Assembly: GCA_900767005.1 (NCBI GenBank)
Contig: CAAFXL010000210.1
Location: forward strand, 1-6,368
DNA length: 6,368 nt
Reading direction: 5' to 3'
DNA from: an uncultured Ruminobacter sp.
GTDB lineage: Bacteria; Pseudomonadota; Gammaproteobacteria; Enterobacterales; Succinivibrionaceae
The notes under the pieces were generated by a model. That model had not been told where the DNA came from. It saw nothing but the letters and a program-made list of their open reading frames with translations, and searched no databases. The translations under genes were made by a program, and so were the position numbers. Below, in pieces: positions 1-5,371 of the stretch (positions are counted from its first letter, which is position 1; the number at the start of each line of letters is the position of its first letter).

Positions 1-19
1 ACGTGTGCTCTTCCGATCT
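1..19. other. Illumina adapter remnant at contig edge
   Basis: The first 19 bases, ACGTGTGCTCTTCCGATCT, are identical to the 3' end of the standard Illumina TruSeq read-2 adapter. This is sequencing construct DNA that survived trimming and was assembled onto the contig end. Genomic sequence starts at base 20. If translated in frame with the neighbouring minus-strand gene, the adapter adds a false RSEEHT tail, which should not be annotated as protein. Confidence 0.96.
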
Positions 20-439
20 CTCTCCAATTCCTAGAAAAACATACATATTATTTAAAAAATCGTAAAAATTAGAATAAACTTCATCATCTTCTATTCTTCC
101 AGCCTCTTGATTATAAATTGAAATTTCAGCTGATTCTTTCTTACAAAGAATTGGATCACCAGAAGATAAAGCTCCAATTACAATGTAATTATCATTAGGT
201 CTATTTTCATTATTAATATCAATTAACGGTGGATTTTTAATTCCATAAATTTGTACTCCAGCAGGAAGAAAAAATTCTCCACCATCAGAAAATTTTAACC
301 AATTACAAAATTCCTTAGGAAATTTTATAGCATTATTTATCTCAAATTCTTCAATTTCTTGACTTAAAACAGGAGACTTAAAAACCATTTTTCCCTGTTC
401 ATTTAATAAATTTACTAGCTTTTCAACTTCTGTATTCAT
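20..439 (-). CDS. SMI1/KNR4-family (SUKH) protein, 3' end missing at contig edge
   Basis: An open frame of 140 codons starts at ATG 437-439 and runs without a stop into the contig edge. An AAGGAA Shine-Dalgarno (445-450) lies 5 bases upstream of the ATG and supports this start. The protein reads like a SMI1/KNR4 (SUKH) domain: FPKEFCNWLKFSDGGEFFL at about residues 40-58, then PAGVQIYGI, then YIVIGALSSGDPIL at about 85-98, and a late NFYDFLNNM segment at about 124-132. This is the usual order of the N-terminal helix, the D/N-G-G turn, the hydrophobic strand with a G-D turn, and the C-terminal aromatic helix. It has no signal peptide or membrane segment, so it is probably cytoplasmic. SUKH proteins are often immunity proteins of polymorphic or contact-dependent toxins, but some have other roles and no toxin gene is visible here. 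By family size only a few residues are likely missing. The family call is by eye. Confidence 0.75.
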
Positions 440-573
440 TTAATTTCCTTATTATAAAAAAACTATTTTAAAAAATTAAGATTAAATAATCCGTTTGTTA
501 TTCAAATAATATAAATACAGTTTATAACTTATAAATAAAAGAATCAATATACTTTTTAAAAAATATGTTTATA

Positions 574-603
574 ATATATGTTACTAAATATAGTAACATA
601 TAT
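574..603. repeat. Perfect inverted repeat, 13-bp arms, 4-base centre
   Basis: The left arm ATATATGTTACTA (574-586) and the right arm TAGTAACATATAT (591-603) are exact reverse complements around the centre AATA. No T-run follows directly on either strand, so it does not look like a terminator. It lies 135 bases upstream of the SUKH start and could be an operator for that gene or a protein-binding site of another kind. The half-site GTTACTA differs from the GTTAGTA half-site in front of feoA, so a shared regulator is not evident. Confidence 0.55.
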
Positions 604-642
604 ACTAGTAATAATAAGTTTTAATTTATTTTTAATTACTCT

Positions 643-711
643 TTACATCAATTTAATACGATCTCCTTGTATTGAAGCAACAAAGTTTCCACTCTCCTTA
701 GAGGATTTTAA
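643..711 (-). pseudogene. Possible C-terminal relic of a decayed gene
   Basis: Between in-frame stops on the minus strand lies a 22-residue stretch, with SKESGNFVASIQGDRIKLM at its end, followed by TAA. The composition (mixed charged, Gly, Asn and Gln residues, few Lys/Asn/Phe/Ile runs) is more protein-like than the surrounding A+T-rich DNA, and local G+C is higher. There is no start codon or ribosome site, and the frame closes upstream with TAG. It may be what remains of a gene's 3' end, or chance. I do not recognise the family. Confidence 0.2.
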
Positions 712-1000
712 CTATTATTTTCTAAAAATTCAAACTTATAATAATTAAACATTTTTGATTTTTCACATTTTTTTTATTAAATAATACATTAATATTCTAA
801 CTAAAAATTAATAGATGTTCTTATAGTTTAAAATGTAAGAAAGTATTTAAATTTTCTCTTTAGAAAGTAAAACAACTTTTTTCAATTATGTAAAAAGTAT
901 TTTCTTTAATAGGTCTTACTTCCATAAGCACGTTCTAATAATTTTACGTTATCTAAAAATTAGATATATTTACGTAATTCTTATTTTTCAATACAAATAA

Positions 1001-1029
1001 AAAAGTTCCATCATTATAACGGAACTTTT
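1001..1029 (-). terminator. Factor-independent terminator of the DtxR-like gene, possibly bidirectional
   Basis: The arms AAAAGTTCC (1001-1009) and GGAACTTTT (1021-1029) pair perfectly over 9 bp around an 11-base loop. Read on the minus strand the hairpin runs into six Ts, and it lies 26 bases after the stop of the regulator gene. The reverse read also ends in four Ts, so weak termination on the plus strand is possible. Confidence 0.85.
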
Positions 1030-1055
1030 GTGATTTAAAATTCGATAAATGTAAC

Positions 1056-1865
1056 CTATTTTTTCATATAAGATCTTAAACCAGTAATAGTTTCTTCACT
1101 AATTAAATGCTCGATTCTACAAGCATCTTTTAGGGCGATTTCACGAGAAACTTTTACAAAATTTTCTAAAAAATATGATAAATCGATATGGCGGTGATAT
1201 ACCTTTTGAGCAATTTCTTTACCAGATTCGGTTAAAGTAATAAAACCTTTATCTGATACTTCAATGCATTCCTTTTCTTTAAGTAAACTAATAGCACGGC
1301 TAACTGAAGCTCGGGTTAAATTTAAGTGAGATGCAATGTGGGTAGCTCTTACATGATCAGAATTTTGGGAAAGTTCAAAAATTGCTTCTAGGTAATTTTC
1401 AAATGATTCAGTATTCTTATTATTTTGCGGAAAATGAGAAGAACCTGCTAAGAAATCGTCGCTATCTTCATTTAGATTTGCTTCTTTATGATTTTCTTTT
1501 ACAAAGTTTTCAATCTTTTCAATAGTTTCATCACTAAGAACATGTTCAATACGGCAAGCATCGACATCAGCTATTTCTTCCGTAACTTTACATACACAAG
1601 TTAAAAGCTTAACTAATAACTTATGAATCTTCCAGATATGCTTTGCTTTTTTAACGCCTTCTTCGGTTAATACAATGTAGCCTGAATCATCAATATAAAC
1701 ATATTGCTTTTCTTTTAAAACACTTATAGCACGGCTAACTGAAGCTCTTGATAAACTCAAATGCTTTACAATATCAATTGCTCTAATACGTTTTAAAATT
1801 TCAGTTAATTGATAAATTGTTTCTAAGTAATTTTCAGATGATTCTTGCTCAAGATGACCTAACAT
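1056..1865 (-). CDS. Tandem-duplicated DtxR/MntR-family metal-dependent repressor
   Basis: This 269-residue regulator contains two complete DtxR/MntR-type units. Unit 1 is about residues 8-125 and unit 2 about 153-269, joined by a polar, acidic linker. Each unit starts with a SxENYLExI segment, has a winged helix with the identical recognition-helix segment RASVSRAIS (40-48 and 185-193), and ends with a metal-site helix DACRIEH (102-108 and 247-253). By family comparison, likely Fe2+/Mn2+ ligands are E15, H81, C104, E107, H108 and E160, H226, C249, E252, H253. The Cys matches DtxR/IdeR, while the lack of an SH3-like tail matches MntR. Normal members have one unit of about 120-230 residues and dimerise, so this looks like a covalent pseudo-dimer. 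I chose ATG 1863-1865 because GAGG lies 6 bases upstream; a TTG at 1875-1877 would add four residues but overlaps that GAGG. It follows feoAB on the same strand and probably controls it. Confidence 0.9.
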   Translation of the reverse strand: MLGHLEQESSENYLETIYQLTEILKRIRAIDIVKHLSLSRASVSRAISVLKEKQYVYIDDSGYIVLTEEGVKKAKHIWKIHKLLVKLLTCVCKVTEEIADVDACRIEHVLSDETIEKIENFVKENHKEANLNEDSDDFLAGSSHFPQNNKNTESFENYLEAIFELSQNSDHVRATHIASHLNLTRASVSRAISLLKEKECIEVSDKGFITLTESGKEIAQKVYHRHIDLSYFLENFVKVSREIALKDACRIEHLISEETITGLRSYMKK

Positions 1866-1931
1866 TAAAAACCTCAAAAATGCTAAATAAAAAATTTAAA
1901 TAGCTTTAAATCATTTGTTCCGTATCGCAAG

Positions 1932-1954
1932 ATTATACCTAATATTCTAAGAAT
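1932..1954 (-). promoter_or_regulatory. Candidate promoter and operator of the DtxR-like gene
   Basis: A perfect TATAAT on the minus strand (1932-1937) sits about 65 bases before the chosen ATG, between the feoB terminator and the gene. No convincing -35 is seen; the best is TTAGAT at an 18-base spacing. An 11-base palindrome ATTCTAAGAAT (1944-1954) lies in the spacer, where a repressor could block polymerase, so autoregulation is possible. The gene probably has its own promoter because the feoAB terminator lies just upstream. Confidence 0.45.
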
Positions 1955-2004
1955 TATCTAAATATTTTCTTTAATAATGCGAGATTAAGCTTGCAATATT
2001 AAGT

Positions 2005-2030
2005 AAAAAAAGACCACCAAAACGGTGGTC
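2005..2030 (-). terminator. Factor-independent terminator of feoAB
   Basis: On the minus strand the stem GACCACC/GGTGGTC (2024-2030 and 2012-2018) with a 5-base loop is followed at once by seven Ts (2011-2005). It lies about 40 bases after the feoB stop, and is one of the most G+C-rich spots in the intergenic DNA. It separates feoAB from the downstream regulator gene. Confidence 0.93.
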
Positions 2031-2070
2031 AAAATTAGGGAAAAATTATATTTGATTTAAAAGATTACTT

Positions 2071-4293
2071 TTATTTTTCCATAGTAAATGGAATCTCTAG
2101 ACTTTGAGCTTTATCTCTTCTAAATAATAAATAAACTAGAAGAATTAAAGCAACTATGGCAACTATTGCTCCTACCGTAAACTCATGAGTTAAGTATAGA
2201 GTAGGAATTTGATAACAAATCATCGCAATTAGATAACTAAAGGCAATTTGATAAGCTACCGCTGTAGCAAATAACTTATTAGAACCAAGTTCTCTACGTA
2301 GTACCCCAACCGCTGCAAAGCAAGGAATAGTAAATAGGTTAAATACTACGAAAGCAAATGCTGCTAGTAAATTACCCTTAAACATATCCTTAGTAATGGT
2401 ATCAGCGAAGTTCTTTTGTGAATCTTCATCTTCTTCATCAACTTCATCAAGACCAGAAATTGTAGCCATAGAACTAATGATATTTTCTTTTGCAACTAAT
2501 CCAGCAACTACTGATACAGTTGCACGATAATCATTAAAGCCTAAAGGTGCAAAGATTGGAGAAATTGGTCTTGAGATATCAGCTAAGATACTTTCTTCAG
2601 GATTTTCTACCATGTAGAAATTCTTATCCTGATTATAACCAAAGGTTGATAATGCCCATACAACCGTTACTGAGGCAAAAATAACGGTACCAGCTTTAAT
2701 AATAAACGCTTTAGTACGATGCCAAACAGTAAGTAAAACTACTCTTACGGTTGGAATCTGAAAATTTGGAATTTCAAGCATTAATGGAGCAGCTGCACTC
2801 TTAAAGGTTGCAAACTTCTTTAAAATAAATGCTGAAATAATTACTAGCACAATCCCCATAAAATACATGCTAGGAGCAAAGTTTGGTAAAGTATCACCAA
2901 ATACATAATCAGCGAATATGATAATTACTGGTAATTTTGCACCACATGGAATCATGGTTGCAGTAAATAGAGTTAAGCGTCTTTCACTTTCAGATTGTAA
3001 AGTTCTGATGGTTGATAAACCAGGAACGCCACAACCAGAACTAATTAAATAAGGAATAAAAGCCTTACCACTTAAACCTAAAAAATTAAAAATTCTATCT
3101 AAGATAAATGCAGCTCTTGTCATATAACCACATTCTTCTAGGATTGAAAGTAATAAAAATAGTATCATTAACTGTGGAACAAACCCTAGTACGGCACCAA
3201 CACCGCCAATTACCCCGTCACAAATAAAAGAGGTAATTTTTTCAGGGGCGTTCCAACTTTCTAATAAACTTTGAGCTCCTGGAATTATAGTTTCACCAAA
3301 TAAGGTATCATTAGTCCAATCTGTTACAAGAGCACCTAACCAAGTAATTGAAATATAATATACAGCAAACATAATTACTGCAAAGATTGGAAAAGCTAAA
3401 TACTTATTTAATATTACTTTATCAATTTTTTCAGTTAATGAGGTTTTACTTCTACTTGGTTTTGAAACATAAACATGCTTTAAAATATTATCAATAGTTT
3501 CATATCTATCTTGAGCAATAACCTCAAAAATATCCTTACCATCAATTTCAAGCGAATTTTTAACATCTGATACGACTTTTTGGTATGCTTTATCATTTTG
3601 TAAAACTTCAGGTAGAATATCTCCTTGCAAAGCACTTTTTGCAAAAAAAGCCCCTTTTAATTGCTCTTGAGGAGGAGTTGCTTTTGCAATAGTCTCGATG
3701 GCTTTTGCAACATTTTGATCCCCAATATATTTACCATTTAAATGATCCCATGAAGGCTTTGATAATAATTCTTCAAGTTCCTTTAAACCTTTTCCAGATG
3801 TAGCACTAAATGGAATTACCTTTATCCCTAAAAACTCTTCTAAATATTTAATATCAAGTTTAATATTTTCAGCTTCAAGATTATCCCAGAAGTTTAATAG
3901 AGTAACCATTGGAATATTTAAAGTTCTTAGTTCTAAAGTTAAATATAAACTTCTTTCAAGACTAGTTGAATCAATAATATTTACGATTAATTCGCAGTCA
4001 TTATTAAGTAATTCAGCTGATGCTACTCTTTCTTCAGCTGTACTTGAAGTTAATGAATAGATACCTGGGATATCAATAATTTGAACATCTTTATAGTTAC
4101 CCACGTGTCTTGAAACTGTAACTCCTGGGTAATTTCCAGTTCTTACATGAAGATTACATAAACGATTAAATAGAGTACTCTTACCGCAGTTTGGGTTACC
4201 AACTAACATAATGTGCTTTTTATCAGCACTCTTAAGAACACTCTTTGGATTACAACAAGATTTAATATTGTTTGGATCTACATTATTTTTCAT
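2071..4293 (-). CDS. feoB: FeoB, ferrous iron transporter, GTPase and permease
   Basis: This 740-residue protein is a full-length FeoB, which imports Fe(II) across the cytoplasmic membrane using an N-terminal G-protein domain. The G motifs are visible: G1 GNPNCGKS (32-39), the switch I segment GNYPGVT (53-59), G3 DIPG (74-77), G4 NFWD (134-137) and G5 SAT (163-165). A helical spacer domain at about 180-290 leads to the membrane part from about 295. The two Gate segments carry the conserved cysteines: SGCGVPG (419-425) with MIPCGAKLP (447-455), then AKEN (601-604) with IPC (656-658). An acidic loop (about 615-624) lies between the last two. The N terminus has an unusual Cys-Cys pair (13-14). 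It overlaps feoA by 11 bases, so translation is probably coupled; an AGAGG (4306-4310) lies 12 bases before the ATG, a rather long spacing. No feoC follows. It is likely repressed by the adjacent DtxR-type protein. Confidence 0.98.
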   Translation of the reverse strand: MKNNVDPNNIKSCCNPKSVLKSADKKHIMLVGNPNCGKSTLFNRLCNLHVRTGNYPGVTVSRHVGNYKDVQIIDIPGIYSLTSSTAEERVASAELLNNDCELIVNIIDSTSLERSLYLTLELRTLNIPMVTLLNFWDNLEAENIKLDIKYLEEFLGIKVIPFSATSGKGLKELEELLSKPSWDHLNGKYIGDQNVAKAIETIAKATPPQEQLKGAFFAKSALQGDILPEVLQNDKAYQKVVSDVKNSLEIDGKDIFEVIAQDRYETIDNILKHVYVSKPSRSKTSLTEKIDKVILNKYLAFPIFAVIMFAVYYISITWLGALVTDWTNDTLFGETIIPGAQSLLESWNAPEKITSFICDGVIGGVGAVLGFVPQLMILFLLLSILEECGYMTRAAFILDRIFNFLGLSGKAFIPYLISSGCGVPGLSTIRTLQSESERRLTLFTATMIPCGAKLPVIIIFADYVFGDTLPNFAPSMYFMGIVLVIISAFILKKFATFKSAAAPLMLEIPNFQIPTVRVVLLTVWHRTKAFIIKAGTVIFASVTVVWALSTFGYNQDKNFYMVENPEESILADISRPISPIFAPLGFNDYRATVSVVAGLVAKENIISSMATISGLDEVDEEDEDSQKNFADTITKDMFKGNLLAAFAFVVFNLFTIPCFAAVGVLRRELGSNKLFATAVAYQIAFSYLIAMICYQIPTLYLTHEFTVGAIVAIVALILLVYLLFRRDKAQSLEIPFTMEK

Positions 4294-4516
4294 CTTTTAG
4301 CTGGACCTCTAACGCATCAATATCACTATTATTTAATACGATTTCGTAACCACGAACCTTCACAGCTATCGGAGATCCTAATGGTGCAATATACTTTAAT
4401 TCTACTAAAGTGCCTGGTAAAAAACCCATTTCAAAGAGACGTCTTTCATGAGTTCCTTGGGCATTTACTTTAGTAATTACACCCTTTTGGTGTAACTTAA
4501 ATTCTTTTAAACGCAT
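4283..4516 (-). CDS. feoA: FeoA, small SH3-like ferrous iron transport protein
   Basis: This 77-residue protein has the typical FeoA length and fold signature: an N-terminal strand (GVITKV), the ERRLFEMGFLPGT segment (about 25-37), which in the family reads R-R-L-x-x-M-G-hydrophobic-x-P-G, the basic and hydrophobic strand ELKYIAPLGSPIAVKVRGYEIVL, and a closing DIDALEV. FeoA is a cytoplasmic partner that acts with FeoB during Fe(II) uptake; its exact action is debated. It is the first gene of the feoAB operon and its TAA overlaps the feoB start. The Shine-Dalgarno is weak (GAG at 4524-4526, 7 bases before the ATG). The roughly 90-base leader contains a strong hairpin. Confidence 0.96.
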   Translation of the reverse strand: MRLKEFKLHQKGVITKVNAQGTHERRLFEMGFLPGTLVELKYIAPLGSPIAVKVRGYEIVLNNSDIDALEVQLKDEK

Positions 4517-4553
4517 TTTTATACTCGAGATTTGTGTTACTCAAAAAATTTCT

Positions 4554-4579
4554 ATGGTTAAAGGCAAACCTTTAACCAT
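4554..4579 (-). promoter_or_regulatory. Hairpin in the feoA leader (11-bp perfect stem)
   Basis: The arms ATGGTTAAAGG (4554-4564) and CCTTTAACCAT (4569-4579) pair perfectly around the 4-base loop CAAA. It lies 38 bases upstream of the feoA start, inside the expected transcript. Read on the minus strand it is followed by AGAAA and then six Ts, so it could be a weak attenuator, an mRNA-stabilising stem, or a DNA-level repressor site. It does not look like the terminator of another gene because no minus-strand gene is upstream. Confidence 0.55.
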
Positions 4580-4615
4580 TTTCTAGAGAAAATAAAAAGA
4601 TTTTTTCCTACAAAG

Positions 4616-4644
4616 ATTATGGCAAGAGGATTGTTCTTTTTAAA
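4616..4644 (-). promoter_or_regulatory. Candidate promoter of feoAB
   Basis: On the minus strand TTTAAA (4639-4644) and CATAAT (4616-4621) are separated by 17 bases and match the sigma70 hexamers at 4 of 6 and 5 of 6 positions. Transcription would start near 4609, giving a leader of about 93 bases. A perfect TTGACA also occurs (4667-4672), but at 16-18 bases downstream it has only poor -10 partners, and it lies on the far side of the palindrome. Confidence 0.45.
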
Positions 4645-4645
4645 T

Positions 4646-4665
4646 AAGTTAGTATCTACTAACTT
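4646..4665. promoter_or_regulatory. Perfect 20-base palindrome, likely operator of feoAB
   Basis: The palindrome AAGTTAGTATCTACTAACTT has 9-base arms around a 2-base centre. It abuts the candidate -35 of feoAB and overlaps the spacer of the alternative TTGACA promoter, so a bound protein would block either. Its size and the TTAG/CTAA halves resemble the operators of DtxR-family repressors, whose known iron boxes are 19-base palindromes containing TTAG and CTAA. A DtxR-family protein is encoded at the other end of the operon. Binding is inferred, not shown. Confidence 0.6.
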
Positions 4666-4679
4666 TTGTCAAATATACC

Positions 4680-4928
4680 ACACTAAAAACAAGATAGCAA
4701 TAACTAACAAAAGTTAAATAATACAAAATTATTTTTTTGATATTTTTAAGTTTCTTAAATGATATTTTCTTACTCTCGCAATAAGTTTTCAAAAAATTTT
4801 CATGAAAAATAAAACATAAAAATTTAAGTCTTGATTGGTAATGGAGAAGTTCTTTTCTTGTTTTAAGCAGATTTTCAAAACCTTCACGTGATTTATCGTT
4901 AAAAAATTCAAGAAGACTAAATTTATAC
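4680..4928 (-). other. Non-coding divergent region with an unusually long open frame without a start
   Basis: Between the feo operator and the tRNA promoter I see no supported gene. One minus-strand frame stays open from the antisense of the tRNA (about 4968) to 4649, about 104 codons without any ATG. This is long for DNA this rich in A+T. Its right end covers the antisense of tRNA-Ser and the tRNA promoter and its left end covers the feo operator. It could be a relic gene that has lost its 5' end or simply chance. Its product would be rich in Lys, Leu and Phe, and I do not recognise it. Confidence 0.3.
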
Positions 4929-4956
4929 TTGATTGTTAAAAATTTTTCGGTAAAAT
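4929..4956 (+). promoter_or_regulatory. Promoter of the tRNA-Ser gene
   Basis: TTGATT (4929-4934) and TAAAAT (4951-4956) are separated by 16 bases. Transcription would start near 4962-4963, only about 6 bases before the mature tRNA. The position just before a tRNA gene that has no other genes in front of it supports the call. Confidence 0.65.
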
Positions 4957-4968
4957 AATCGCCGTTGC

Positions 4969-5058
4969 GGTGAGGTGTCCGAGCGGTTGAAGGAGCACGC
5001 CTGGAAAGCGTGTATACGTTAACGCGTATCAAGGGTTCAAATCCCTTTCTCACCGCCA
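4969..5058 (+). tRNA. tRNA-Ser, anticodon GGA
   Basis: This 90-base gene folds as a class II tRNA. The acceptor stem is GGTGAGG (4969-4975) with TCTCACC (5048-5054, one G-T pair), then discriminator G and an encoded CCA (5056-5058). The D arm is TCC/GGA. The anticodon stem CACGC/GCGTG holds the loop CTGGAAA with anticodon GGA at 5003-5005, which reads the serine codons UCC and UCU. The long variable arm (ATACG/CGTAT) is the hallmark of tRNA-Ser, and the T arm is AAGGG/CCCTT with TTCAAAT. It stands alone on the plus strand; no clear terminator follows it. Confidence 0.98.
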
Positions 5059-5371
5059 TTGCGTATCGAAATCATATTTTTCTATGTCTATCTAATTTCA
5101 CAAATATAAAATTTTTTTTATAGTATAAAGTAAAGTTTGTTTACTCTTCTTCCTGTTGATTTTTATTAAACTATTCTTAAAAAATAATAAGTGATATCTA
5201 TCGATTGAAACTACCTACTTAAATGAAAATTTAAATAAATTAGGTTATAATAAAATAGATTTTATGGCGTCAAAAATACAATATATAATTCAATATGTTT
5301 TTTCATTATAAGAAATTGAATTTTTAATTTTATTATTAGTTTTAAGATAATATTGCTTACTGGTTTATTTA
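5059..5371. other. A+T-rich intergenic region between tRNA-Ser and the glycosyltransferase
   Basis: These 313 bases hold no supported gene. On the plus strand the best promoter is listed separately (5223-5251). A tiny open frame (5264-5311, 15 codons, beginning MASKIQY) follows it but has no ribosome site. A 6-bp inverted repeat (AGTAAA/TTTACT) occurs near 5130-5150 without a T-run. The tRNA transcript must end somewhere here, but no strong hairpin terminator is visible. Confidence 0.5.
5223..5251 (+). promoter_or_regulatory. Candidate promoter for the glycosyltransferase gene
   Basis: ATGAAA (5223-5228) and a perfect TATAAT (5246-5251) are separated by 17 bases. This would give a leader of about 114 bases before the ATG at 5372. 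A weaker, closer alternative is TTTAAT (5323-5328) with GATAAT (5346-5351), also 17 bases apart, which would leave a leader of only about 14 bases. In such A+T-rich DNA either could be chance. Confidence 0.35.

Larger units (their letters stand above)
440..1000. other. Long A+T-rich intergenic region without a supported gene
   Basis: About 560 bases separate the terminator of the DtxR-like gene from the start of the SUKH gene, both on the minus strand. I found no open frame with a credible start and ribosome site. It holds a perfect inverted repeat (574-603) and two short stop-bounded stretches on the minus strand with protein-like composition (643-711 and 906-959). The promoter of the SUKH gene must lie here, but the sequence is so A+T-rich that many -10-like hexamers occur and none stands out. 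Confidence 0.6.

Noticed and set aside
451..479. TATAAT with TTAATT at 17 bases in front of the SUKH gene
   Set aside because: A start 6-7 bases beyond this -10 would fall in or past the AAGGAA ribosome site, which would then not be transcribed. The hexamers are probably chance in A+T-rich DNA.
4213..4473. 86-residue plus-strand open frame
   Set aside because: It lies antisense to feoA and the start of feoB, both clear genes, and its product resembles nothing.
4969..5058. tRNA-Ser as an integration site of a mobile element
   Set aside because: No second copy of the tRNA 3' end, integrase gene or phage gene was seen in the window.
4649..5059. 136-residue minus-strand open frame beginning MAVRKGFEPLIRV
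   Set aside because: Its first 30 or so residues are the antisense translation of tRNA-Ser, a well-known false gene, and the only ATG lies at the 3' end of the tRNA. The remaining open part has no start of its own and is discussed as a finding.
5223..5251. Inverted-repeat pattern around TTAAAT/ATTTAA as a terminator
   Set aside because: The paired bases are only A and T over six positions, without a following T-run; it is too weak to end transcription of the tRNA.
5264..5311. Fifteen-codon open frame before the glycosyltransferase
   Set aside because: It has no ribosome site and is no longer than expected by chance; a leader peptide cannot be supported.
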